A stretch of 40,808 bases of DNA from DASUKM01 sp036278735 (GTDB taxonomy: Bacteria > Acidobacteriota > Vicinamibacteria > Vicinamibacterales > 2-12-FULL-66-21). Location: positions 1 through 40,808 of the forward strand of contig DASUKM010000052.1 in NCBI GenBank assembly GCA_036278735.1. Reading direction: 5' to 3'. Under the pieces are notes generated by a model. The model saw nothing but the letters and a program-made list of their open reading frames with translations, had not been told where the DNA came from and did not search any database. Positions 10,084 through 18,054 of this stretch are shown here, piece by piece. The position numbers and the translations under genes were made by a program. The first letter of the stretch is position 1, and each line of letters opens with the position of its first letter.

Positions 10084-10226
10084 CCAGAGCCATACTCCAC
10101 CCCTGCATAGATCGGCGCTCGACAATCGACTACGCTTGCGCCGCCAATGGCATCACCACCGTAAGGTCGTAACCGACGAGGGCGTGTTCGCACGTCTTGT
10201 CACCTGTCTGGAGGAGGGCGGGGGGC

Positions 10227-13200
10227 ATGAAGAGCCGAGCATCGTTAGCCGCAGTACTCGTGTGTCTGCTCGCGTGGGCCGTTCCGGCCTTCGCGCAGGA
10301 ACAGACCGGATCCATCCAGGGCGTCGTCAAGGACGCGTCGGGCGCGGTGCTGCCCGGCGTGACCGTGGAGGCGCGCAGCCCTTCGGCCGTGGGGGTCAGC
10401 ACGGCCATCACCGACGCGCAGGGCATCTACCGCTTCCCGGCGCTGCCGCCCGGAACCTACCGCGTCACCGCCAACCTGCAGGGCTTCGCACCCGCGACGA
10501 TCGACAACGCGGTGCTGGTGCTCGGCAAGATGCTGACGATCGACATCAGCCTGAAGCTGCAGGGGGTCAGCGAAACGGTGCAGGTGACCGGCGAGTCGCC
10601 GCTGATCGACGTCAAGCAGAACGCGGCGTACGCCACGATCCAGGCCGACACGATCGCGCGGATCCCGAAAGGACGCGACTTCGAGTCGATCCTCGCGATC
10701 GCGCCCGGCGCGCAGGACGAATCCAAGTCGGGCGGCATTCAGATCGACGGCGCGTCCGGCTCCGAGAACCGCTACGTCATCGACGGCATGGACACGACCA
10801 ACATGCAGGACGGCACGTCCGGCAAGACCATGCTGCTCGACTTCGTCAAAGAGGTGCAGGTCAAGTCGTCGGGCTACAACGCGGAGTTCGGCGGCGCGAC
10901 CGGCGGCGTCGTCAGCGTGCTGACCAAATCGGGCAGCAACGATTTCCACGGCCAGCTCGGCACCTACTACAGCGGCAGTCAGTTCTACGGCGCCAAACGC
11001 AGCGCGTCGCGGTTCAATCCGTTCAACGCGAAAATCACCGAGACGGGCCTCGTCACCCCTTACGACAGCTACCGGTACTGGAGCCCGCTCGGCGACATCG
11101 GCGGTCCCATCCTGCGCGACCGGTTGTGGTTCTACGGCAGCCTCGACTACACGAAGAACACGTACGCCAACGACGCCACGTTCTACACGGACCCGAGCAA
11201 GACCAGGCGCCACTTCGATCGCTGGAGCGACTCGAAGTACGCCAACTACAACGTCACGTCGCAACTGTCCAACAGCATGCGGCTGAAGTTCAGCGCGTCG
11301 AACCAGCGCGACGGCAACCGCGGCACGCTGCCGACGCTGCAGCCCAACAACGCGCTGGCGCTGCCCGCTTCGAGCATCTATCCCGACGGAGTACCCAGCG
11401 TCGGAATGAGCACCTCGACGTTCGACAAGAACCCGGACGGGTCGATCGATCAGACGGCATTCGACAACCGCTGGGTGAACACCGGCGCCAATTCCACGAC
11501 GGACGTGTTCTCGGGCAATCTCGACTGGGTCATCCGTCCGACGCTCTTCGTGAACGCGTCCGCCGGGTCGTACCGGGCGAACGACACCACGCCGGCGGAA
11601 TTCCGCGGCGACGCGATCCGGCACAGCTTCAGCGGATCGAACAGCGACGCCGCGATGCTGGCGGCGGGCTATCCGACCGTTCCCGTGCAGTTCCAGCAGC
11701 CGAACAGCTACACGGACAATATTTCGTCCTCGGGCACCGTGCGCGATCTGTTCACCCGCTACTTCTTCAACGCCAACACGACGTGGTACAAGCGGATGGC
11801 CGGCCAGCACACGTTCAAGGTCGGCATGCGCTTCGAGCGCTTCGCCAACGACGTGCTCGACGGCTTCGCCAAGCCGAACATCACGTTGTATTGGGGCCAG
11901 TCGTACACCAACCCGGAAACCGGCCAGCCAGTGACCGGCAAGTACGGCTACTACATCGTCAACCAGCGCGGCACGATCGGCAAGGTCCACTCCGACAACT
12001 ACGCATTCTGGGTGCAGGACGGCTGGGACGTGACCCCGCGCCTCACGCTGAACGTCGGCGTCCGGACGGAGAACGAGTACGTGCCGTCCTACAAGGATCA
12101 GAAGATCTATCCCGACGCCCTGAGCATCAAGTTCGGCTTCAAGGACAAGATTGCACCGCGCCTCGGGTTCGCCTACGACGTCCTCGGAGACGGCAAGTGG
12201 AAGACGTACGGCAGCTACGGCTGGTTCTACGACATCACGAAGCTCGAACTGCCGCGCGGCTCGTTCGGCGGCGACCACTGGGTCGACTACGCCTGGACGC
12301 TCGACACGCCCGACTTCAGCACCATCCAGTGCGGCGAAGGCACGTCGGGCTGCCCGGGCACCTACATCGGACCGCCCAACGGCTACGACTACCGCCACAG
12401 CTCCAACCAGGTGGACTCGCTGTTCGAGCAGTACTTCAACCGGCCGGGCATGACGGGCATCGACCCGAATCTGAAGCCGGTCAAGACCGGTGAGTTCACC
12501 GCGGGGGTCGAGCACGAACTGATGCCGACGATGTCGCTCGGCGTCCGCTACGTCCACAAGTGGATGTTCCGGACGATCGAAGACAACGGCATCTACGTGC
12601 AGGGCGTCGAGGACTACCTGATCGCCAACCCGGGCGAGGGCTTCGCGACGACGATGGAGCCGCTCTACCCCGACTTCCCCACGCCGAAGCCGGTGCGGAA
12701 GTACGACGGCCTCGAGTTCCGGCTCGAGAAGCGGTACTCGCACAACTGGACGGGATCGCTCAGCTATCTGCGCAGCCGCCTGTGGGGCAACTACTCCGGC
12801 CTCGCGAGCAGCGACGAGAACGGCCGCACGAGCCCGAACGTGAACCGGTACTACGACAACAACATCATGAGCTACGGCAGTTCGGGCAAAGCGGTCTACG
12901 GCCCACTGCCGACCGACCGGCCAAACGTCTTCAAGGCGAACGGCGCGTACGACTTCCCATGGGGCACGACGGTGGGGCTCAACTGGTTCCTCGAGAGCGG
13001 CACGCCGCAGACGACCGTGGTGCGCTTCACGGGCTATCCAGTGTTCGTCTACGGCCGCGGCGACCTGGGCCGCTCGCCGGCCCTCTCGCAGCTCGATCTG
13101 AACCTGACGCAGGAGTTCAAGCTGATTGGCCACACGAAGATTCAGCTCGGCGCGAACATCGACAACGTGTTCGACCAGAAGACGTGGCTCAGCTACTACA

Positions 13201-13424
13201 ACCTCAGCTCGTACGGCCCGCAGAAGTACGCCTCCACGAGCGGCGGCTCCGGCAACATCGTCCTGACGATGCCGCCGGCGGTGCTGTACCAGCAGGGGGG
13301 GTACAACCTGGATCAAATCGTCGGAGCGTACAAAGGGAATCTGATGCCGAATCCCTTCTACACCACCCCGAACACGTTCCAGTCGCGGCGCGAGATGCGG
13401 TTCGAGGCGAAGATCACCTTCTAG
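10227..13424 (+). CDS. TonB-dependent receptor, Oar-like, with carboxypeptidase-regulatory N-terminus (second of two)
   Basis: 1065 residues, a paralogue of the receptor at 6053-9103. Signal peptide (LVCLLAWAVPAFAQ), carboxypeptidase-regulatory domain from about residue 25 (GSIQGVVKDASGAVLPGVTV), plug with RYVIDGMDTTN and VKSSGYNAEFGGATGGVVS, then the barrel ending in aromatic KITF. The start is ATG 10227, preceded by the purine run GGAGGAGGGCGGGGGG. Shared barrel strings with receptor 1 include GNY(P/S)GL, SSDENGR/ESDENGR and LPTDR, so the two arose by duplication but have diverged strongly in loops. Substrate unknown. A hairpin lies just after the stop (13439-13466). Confidence 0.92.
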   Translation: MKSRASLAAVLVCLLAWAVPAFAQEQTGSIQGVVKDASGAVLPGVTVEARSPSAVGVSTAITDAQGIYRFPALPPGTYRVTANLQGFAPATIDNAVLVLGKMLTIDISLKLQGVSETVQVTGESPLIDVKQNAAYATIQADTIARIPKGRDFESILAIAPGAQDESKSGGIQIDGASGSENRYVIDGMDTTNMQDGTSGKTMLLDFVKEVQVKSSGYNAEFGGATGGVVSVLTKSGSNDFHGQLGTYYSGSQFYGAKRSASRFNPFNAKITETGLVTPYDSYRYWSPLGDIGGPILRDRLWFYGSLDYTKNTYANDATFYTDPSKTRRHFDRWSDSKYANYNVTSQLSNSMRLKFSASNQRDGNRGTLPTLQPNNALALPASSIYPDGVPSVGMSTSTFDKNPDGSIDQTAFDNRWVNTGANSTTDVFSGNLDWVIRPTLFVNASAGSYRANDTTPAEFRGDAIRHSFSGSNSDAAMLAAGYPTVPVQFQQPNSYTDNISSSGTVRDLFTRYFFNANTTWYKRMAGQHTFKVGMRFERFANDVLDGFAKPNITLYWGQSYTNPETGQPVTGKYGYYIVNQRGTIGKVHSDNYAFWVQDGWDVTPRLTLNVGVRTENEYVPSYKDQKIYPDALSIKFGFKDKIAPRLGFAYDVLGDGKWKTYGSYGWFYDITKLELPRGSFGGDHWVDYAWTLDTPDFSTIQCGEGTSGCPGTYIGPPNGYDYRHSSNQVDSLFEQYFNRPGMTGIDPNLKPVKTGEFTAGVEHELMPTMSLGVRYVHKWMFRTIEDNGIYVQGVEDYLIANPGEGFATTMEPLYPDFPTPKPVRKYDGLEFRLEKRYSHNWTGSLSYLRSRLWGNYSGLASSDENGRTSPNVNRYYDNNIMSYGSSGKAVYGPLPTDRPNVFKANGAYDFPWGTTVGLNWFLESGTPQTTVVRFTGYPVFVYGRGDLGRSPALSQLDLNLTQEFKLIGHTKIQLGANIDNVFDQKTWLSYYNLSSYGPQKYASTSGGSGNIVLTMPPAVLYQQGGYNLDQIVGAYKGNLMPNPFYTTPNTFQSRREMRFEAKITF

Positions 13425-13438
13425 CCGCACATCCGAAG

Positions 13439-13466
13439 GCGCGGTGGTCCGCCAGGACCATCGCGC
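13439..13466 (+). terminator. Terminator-like hairpin after receptor 2
   Basis: GCGCGGTGGTCC (13439-13450) pairs with GGACCATCGCGC (13455-13466) across a GCCA loop, with a single G-T wobble. No T-run follows, so it is either a processing/stability hairpin or a weak terminator. Confidence 0.5.
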
Positions 13467-13472
13467 CCCAGG

Positions 13473-13714
13473 CTACAGGAGATCAGGAGGGCAGGAGACG
13501 TCAGGGTGCGGATGGGTGTTCCGTAGCCGCCGTGCAGTTTTCGCCAGCGGGGTCGGCGACACTCCCCTGGCGTCCGTGTCAGTGCCGCGCCAATCGATTT
13601 CCGGAAGCCCCTGACCGTACTGGCCGCCTCCAACCCGCTCCTGATCTCCTGATCTCCTGATCTCCTGCGAGAACCGACGGCGGCGGGCGCCGATCGAAGC
13701 AGCACCCGCGCCGC
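13473..13714. repeat. Dispersed intergenic repeat, copy B, with 130-bp insertion
   Basis: The left arm CTACAGGAGATCAGGAGG (13473-13490) and the right part (13621-13714; GGCCGCCTCCAACC, three CTGATCTC words, then GGCGCCGATCGAAGCAGCAC) match copy A at 9961-10083. Between them lie about 130 bp (13491-13620) absent from copy A. That extra segment carries GTCAGGG (13500) and CCCTGAC (13609) facing each other near its ends. This repeat dominates the 371-bp gap between receptor 2 and the histidine kinase; the remainder (13715-13795) is a 13-bp tandem repeat CTGCGAGAACCTG and nothing coding. Confidence 0.8.
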
Positions 13715-13748
13715 GGAGCTGCATAAGGCCCGTTCCAGACTGCTCCTG

Positions 13749-13795
13749 ATTTTCTGCGAGAACCTGCTGCGAGGACCTGCTGCGAGAACCGCGAT
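13749..13795. repeat. 13-bp tandem repeat at the end of the kinase gene
   Basis: Three near-identical units of CTGCGAGAACCTG / CTGCGAGGACCTG run up to the kinase stop codon. They start with the same CTGCGAGAACC word that follows the repeat at 13665, so they may derive from that family. Confidence 0.7.
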
Positions 13796-15817
13796 CTAGG
13801 CGGCCGCCACGATGTGGGCGGGCAGGGAGAGGCGGAAACAGGCGCCGCGCGGGCGATCCCGGAGTTCGAGCGCCCCGCCGTGCGCGGTCGCGATGCCGTG
13901 CGCGATCGACAGTCCGAGGCCGGTACCCTGCCCGACGTCCTTGGTCGTGTAGAACGGTTCGAAGATGCGCCCCCGCGCCTCGAGGCTCACGCCCGGGCCG
14001 TCGTCGCAGATTTCGAAGACGTGCATGCCGTCCTCGGTGCACGTTCGCAGCAGAATCGTGCCCGCGCGATCCTCCGACGCGATGGCCTGCTCCGCGTTGA
14101 GCAGGAGGTTGATGAGCACCTGCTGCAGCTCGTCGCGGTTCACGAAGACCGGCATCGGCTCCGGCGCGAGCTCGCTGAGCAGCGTGATGTTGCGCCGGAT
14201 CAAGTGGTACTCGCGGATGCGCGCGGTGCTCCGGACGACGTCGTTGAGGTCCGTCTCGACGCGACTGGGCGGGCTGCGGTGCACGAACGCGAGCAGGTTC
14301 CTGACGATCTGCGCCGCGCGGGTCGCCTCCGCTTTCACCGTCTCGAGGTCCGGCGTGGGGTCGTGCCCCACGTCGCCGTCGAGCAGCAGTTCGATGCTGC
14401 CGACGATGGTCTGCAGCGGATTGTTGATTTCGTGCGCCATGCCGGCCACCAGCTCGCCGACCGCCGACAGCCGCTCGCTGTGCACGAGCTGATCGCGCAT
14501 CCGCAGCTCATCGGTGATGTCGCGCTCGACGCCGACGAAATGCGTGATCGCCCCCCCCGCGCCGCGCAACCCGACGACGGTGCAGGCCGCGGGGAAGGTG
14601 GACCCGTCGCGCCGCCGGCGGACGAGCGACCCGCGCCAGACGCCGTGCTGGCGCACTTCGGCCGGAATGTGTTCGCCGAGCCGCTCGACGCCCGGCTCGA
14701 GCAGCTCGAGGAAGGTCTTGTCGGCCAGTTCGCTGCGCTCGTATCCGAGCGCCCGCAGGAAGGCGTCGTTGGCGTGCTCGATCTGCCCCGACGCCCGGGT
14801 GATCAGGATCAGGTCGCCGCTCCACTCGACGGCGGACGCCAGCAGCTTGAGCCGCGCATCGACGCGCTGCAGCTCCTCGCGCTCGACGGAGAGCCGCACG
14901 GTCAAGAGCCCGACCCCCACGACCGTCGTGAGCGTCGTGAGCAGAATGCGGAACGCGTCGCCGGGCTCGGCCGTGCGCTGCGCGAACTGCAACCCGAATC
15001 CCAGCGCCGGCACGAGGAAGACGGGGATCGCGGAGAGCAGCGCGGATGGAGGGACGACCTGCGCCTCGAACGACTCGGCATCGCTCGGCGGCGACGCGGG
15101 GGCCATCTTCGCGCTCCACGCCACCGAGAGGAAGAGCACGGACACCACGACGTCGAACGCCAGACCGCCCTGGCTGATGCCGCTCCTCAGGCCGAACACG
15201 GCGACGCCGGCGGCGTCGGCCGCCACCGCGCCGGCGGTGATGCGCGCGTACGTCGCGCCCCAGTTCGTGCGCCGGCCGGCGATGGCAATCAGAATCGCGG
15301 CCGCAAGGAACACCGCGCGTTCCGCCTGCGCGACCACGATCAGGACGCGGTCGGAGCCGATGCCGGAGCGCGTCGGGGCCAGCAGGAAATAGGCGTAGAC
15401 GAAGCCGCCCAGCATGGCGTAGCTCGCCAGGTCGACGGCGAGCGGGCCGGCGGCCGCCGCTCGGACACCGCGGTGCGGGCGGGCGATGTAGGCGACGATC
15501 AGGCCGAGTCCGCCGCAGAGGCCCAGGAGGGCGTGCCAGCTGACCCCCCCCGCCGGAACGTGCATCAGCTGGTCGACCACCGCCCCCGCGCGGCCGATGA
15601 TCCAGAGCACCATCCCGAGGACGAACGTGTCCCAGAACAGGCGCTGCGCGCCGCGCCATTCGTGGCGGCGGCGCAGCGCGATGCCGCAGGCGAGCACGAC
15701 GACCGCGAGCAGTCCGGCGGTGCCGTACAGCAACTGCGCGCGCGGAGAGCCGCGGAGCAGCACGCCTCCGGACGCGAACAGCACGAGCGACAGCAGGCCG
15801 TAGGCGACCAGAGGCAC
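13796..15817 (-). CDS. Membrane-bound PAS sensor histidine kinase (orphan)
   Basis: 673 residues. The N-terminal half is a multi-helix membrane sensor (LLSLVLFASGGVLL, LLAVVVLACGIAL, LGLCGGLGLIVAYIA and others). A PAS domain follows (about 345-440: LLASAVEWSGDLILITR through ITHFVGVERDIT), then the dimerisation/H-box with His462 in GMAHEINNPLQT, N-box VLINLLLNAEQAI, and the ATP lid motifs DDGPGV and GTGLGLSIAHG. All catalytic motifs are intact. The start is GTG 15817, 4 nt after the ALDH stop, so it is probably co-transcribed and coupled with that gene. No response regulator is next to it, so its partner is elsewhere. Its signal is unknown. Confidence 0.9.
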   Translation of the reverse strand: MPLVAYGLLSLVLFASGGVLLRGSPRAQLLYGTAGLLAVVVLACGIALRRRHEWRGAQRLFWDTFVLGMVLWIIGRAGAVVDQLMHVPAGGVSWHALLGLCGGLGLIVAYIARPHRGVRAAAAGPLAVDLASYAMLGGFVYAYFLLAPTRSGIGSDRVLIVVAQAERAVFLAAAILIAIAGRRTNWGATYARITAGAVAADAAGVAVFGLRSGISQGGLAFDVVVSVLFLSVAWSAKMAPASPPSDAESFEAQVVPPSALLSAIPVFLVPALGFGLQFAQRTAEPGDAFRILLTTLTTVVGVGLLTVRLSVEREELQRVDARLKLLASAVEWSGDLILITRASGQIEHANDAFLRALGYERSELADKTFLELLEPGVERLGEHIPAEVRQHGVWRGSLVRRRRDGSTFPAACTVVGLRGAGGAITHFVGVERDITDELRMRDQLVHSERLSAVGELVAGMAHEINNPLQTIVGSIELLLDGDVGHDPTPDLETVKAEATRAAQIVRNLLAFVHRSPPSRVETDLNDVVRSTARIREYHLIRRNITLLSELAPEPMPVFVNRDELQQVLINLLLNAEQAIASEDRAGTILLRTCTEDGMHVFEICDDGPGVSLEARGRIFEPFYTTKDVGQGTGLGLSIAHGIATAHGGALELRDRPRGACFRLSLPAHIVAAA

Positions 15818-15821
15818 CGGG

Positions 15822-17330
15822 TCAGATGTCTTCCACGTCGATTTGCGCGCGCTGCAGCTTGCCGCTGAAATCGACGTAGACGGATTTCCATTCGGAGAAC
15901 ACGTCGAGCGCGGCAACCCCCGCTTCGCGGTGGCCGTTGCCGGTGTTCTTCGTGCCGCCGAACGGCAGGTGGACTTCGGCGCCGATCGTCGGCGCGTTCA
16001 CGTAGAAGATGCCCGTGTACAGATCGCGCATGGCCGCGAAGGCATCGTTGATGTCCTGCGTGTAGATCGACGCGGACAACCCGTACTCGACGCCATTGCC
16101 GATGTCGATCGCCTCCGCGAGCGAGGCGCACGGGATCACCGAGACGACTGGCCCGAAGATCTCCTCCTTCGCAATCCGCATCTTCGCGTCGACGTCGGCG
16201 AAGACGGTCGGTTCGAGGAAGAATCCCTTCCCGTACGCGCCGCTCTCGAGCCGCTGCCCGCCGGTCACGAGCCTCGCCCCTTCGTCGCGGCCAATCTGCA
16301 CGTACTTCATCACCGTCCGGAGCTGCCCTTCGCTGTTGGACGGCCCCATGTCGACGTCTCCCTTCAGGCCGTCGCCGACCCGCAGCGCCTTCGCGCGCGC
16401 GACGAACGCGTCGACGAACTTCCGGTAGACCTTCTCGTGGACCACGACGCGGCTGGCCGCCGTGCACCGCTGGCCGGTCGTGCCGAAGCCGCCCCACAGG
16501 CAGCCGTCCACCGCCAGCTCCAGGTTCGCATCGTCCATGACGATGATGACGTTCTTGCCGCCCATCTCGAGGTGGACTTTCTTGAACGTCGGGGCCGCGG
16601 CCTGATTTACGATGCGGCCCACCTGCGTCGATCCGGTGAAGGAGACGACGCGGACGCGGGGATCGGTCGTCATCGGCGTGCCGACGTCCGGCCCGTCGCC
16701 GGTGACGAGGTTCACCACCCCCTTCGGGACGCCGGCCTCGATTAATACGTTGACGAAGTTGTACGCCGACAGCGGCGTCTGCGACGCGGGCTTGAACACG
16801 ACCGTGTTGCCGCACACCAGCGCCGGGATGATCTTCCACGACGGGATGGCCATCGGGAAGTTCCAGGGGGTGATGACCGAGCAGACGCCCAGCGGCTGCC
16901 GCACGGACATCGCAAACTTGTTGCGCAACTCGGAGGGGACCGTCTGGCCGAACATGCGGCGCCCTTCGCCGGCCATGTAGAAGGTCATGTCGATCGCTTC
17001 CTGGACGTCGCCGCGCGTCTCGTTCAGGACCTTCCCCATCTCGCGCGTCATGTCGCGCGCGAACGACTCCTTGCGATCGGCGATGAGCTGCGCCGCCTTG
17101 AACAGGATCTCGCCGCGGCGCGGCGCCGGCACGAGCCGCCAGTGCTCGTAGGCGCGCGCGGCCGCGTCAATGGCCGCCCGCACGTCGGCTTCCGTCGAGT
17201 GCTGGAAGATGCCAATCAGGTCGCCGGTATCGGCCGGGTTGCGGTCCTCGAACGTCTGGCCCGACGCCGAGGGCACCCAGGCGCCGTCGATCAGGTTGCG
17301 GTACGTGGTGACAGAGGCTGTGGTAGGCAT
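15822..17330 (-). CDS. NAD(P)-dependent aldehyde dehydrogenase
   Basis: Oxidises an aldehyde to a carboxylate through a thiohemiacetal. At 502 residues it is full length. Seen: TPWNFP cofactor motif, SFTGSTQVG (Rossmann loop), general base Glu255 in LEMGGK, nucleophile Cys289 in GQRCTAAS, and EEIFGPV. The 34-residue spacing from Glu to Cys is the family norm. The overall pattern is closest to semialdehyde dehydrogenases of the alpha-ketoglutaric-semialdehyde type, but the substrate is not assignable. It begins at ATG 17330 and is followed within 4 nt by the histidine kinase; upstream is a 217-bp gap filled by a repeat. Confidence 0.92.
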   Translation of the reverse strand: MPTTASVTTYRNLIDGAWVPSASGQTFEDRNPADTGDLIGIFQHSTEADVRAAIDAAARAYEHWRLVPAPRRGEILFKAAQLIADRKESFARDMTREMGKVLNETRGDVQEAIDMTFYMAGEGRRMFGQTVPSELRNKFAMSVRQPLGVCSVITPWNFPMAIPSWKIIPALVCGNTVVFKPASQTPLSAYNFVNVLIEAGVPKGVVNLVTGDGPDVGTPMTTDPRVRVVSFTGSTQVGRIVNQAAAPTFKKVHLEMGGKNVIIVMDDANLELAVDGCLWGGFGTTGQRCTAASRVVVHEKVYRKFVDAFVARAKALRVGDGLKGDVDMGPSNSEGQLRTVMKYVQIGRDEGARLVTGGQRLESGAYGKGFFLEPTVFADVDAKMRIAKEEIFGPVVSVIPCASLAEAIDIGNGVEYGLSASIYTQDINDAFAAMRDLYTGIFYVNAPTIGAEVHLPFGGTKNTGNGHREAGVAALDVFSEWKSVYVDFSGKLQRAQIDVEDI

Positions 17331-17371
17331 TCGATCATTTTACGCGGAGGCGTTCGTCCGATTCCGCCGCG

Positions 17372-17546
17372 GCCGTGTATTCCGTGTATTCCGTGGCCGT
17401 CCGTGTATTCCGTGGCCGTCCGTGTATTCCGTGGCCTTCCGTGGCCGTCCGTGTATTCCGTGGCCGTCCGTGTATTCCGTGTATTCCGTGGCCTTCCGTG
17501 GCCTTTCCGTGGCCTTCCGTGGCCGTCCGTGGCCTTCCGTGGCCGC
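17372..17546. repeat. CCGTGTATT / CCGTGGCC word array
   Basis: Around 175 bp composed almost wholly of the words CCGTGTATT and CCGTGGCCGT/CCGTGGCCTT in irregular order. It separates PilZ (17548-17928) and ALDH and ends one base before the PilZ stop codon. A short relative (GTGGCCATCCGTGTGATCC) is at 28374-28392, at the TsaD start. Confidence 0.9.
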
Positions 17547-17547
17547 C

Positions 17548-17928
17548 CTACACCTCGTCTTCGGCGATTTCCGCGTCGACAATGGGCGGCGCCTCGTGCG
17601 ACAGCTTCAGCGCCTCGACGAAGGCGGTGATCGCGCTGTTCACGTGGTCCGACAGCTCGATGAACTCGACGCCGGTCCGGTACAGCACCCCCCCTTCCTG
17701 CAGCTCGCCGATATGACAGTGCGCGATGCGCCCCTTGACGACGACCGACCGGTCCCCGAGCGACAGCCGAAAGTCGTGCAGCGAATCGAGCTGCAGCGGG
17801 AACGGCGTCTCGACCTGCGCGCCGCCGAAGCTGATGTCCAGGATCGTCATCGGCTGGAACACCTTGACCTCGCCGTGCAGAGGCGCCGGCACGGGCACGC
17901 GTTCGCGATTGCGCTTGTCGTCGGCCAT
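17548..17928 (-). CDS. PilZ-domain protein (probable c-di-GMP receptor)
   Basis: 126 residues, a stand-alone PilZ domain. The two ligand-binding signatures are visible: RNRERVPV (RxxxR arginines near residue 6-10) and the D-x-S-x-x-G motif as DISFGGAQV near residue 31. A short acidic C-terminal tail follows (PPIVDAEIAEDEV). Known members bind c-di-GMP and pass the signal to motility, secretion or regulatory partners. It is flanked by repeats on both sides and has no clear operon partner; two HD-GYP enzymes at 35931-40808 in the same window are possible players in the same signalling network, which is inference only. Confidence 0.85.
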   Translation of the reverse strand: MADDKRNRERVPVPAPLHGEVKVFQPMTILDISFGGAQVETPFPLQLDSLHDFRLSLGDRSVVVKGRIAHCHIGELQEGGVLYRTGVEFIELSDHVNSAITAFVEALKLSHEAPPIVDAEIAEDEV

Positions 17929-18000
17929 GAACGGTTCGGGTGTACCCCCTATCGGCCGGAGCCGGAGCGGTCTGTAATGGGGGGATGCCGGATGCGGGGC

Positions 18001-18054
18001 AAGGCGGGTCTGAAGACCCGGCCTACAGCGAGGCGGGTCTGAAGACCTACCCTA
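18001..18054. repeat. Two diverged GGCGGGTCTGAAGACC units
   Basis: Two copies of GGCGGGTCTGAAGACC followed by CCGGCCTACAGC or TACCCTATTGG, belonging to the tandem family at 1-110. The second unit overlaps the M28 peptidase stop codon (TAG, 18052-18054). Confidence 0.8.

Noticed and set aside
9847..10125. Small minus-strand frame over repeat copy A, similar to one over copy B
   Set aside because: The peptide similarity comes from the nucleotide repeat itself; no start signal or family match.
10245..13430. Very long open frame antisense to receptor 2 (about 1061 codons)
   Set aside because: It is a shadow of a clear receptor gene in GC-rich DNA; its translation is Arg/Val-rich with no recognisable motif or start signal.
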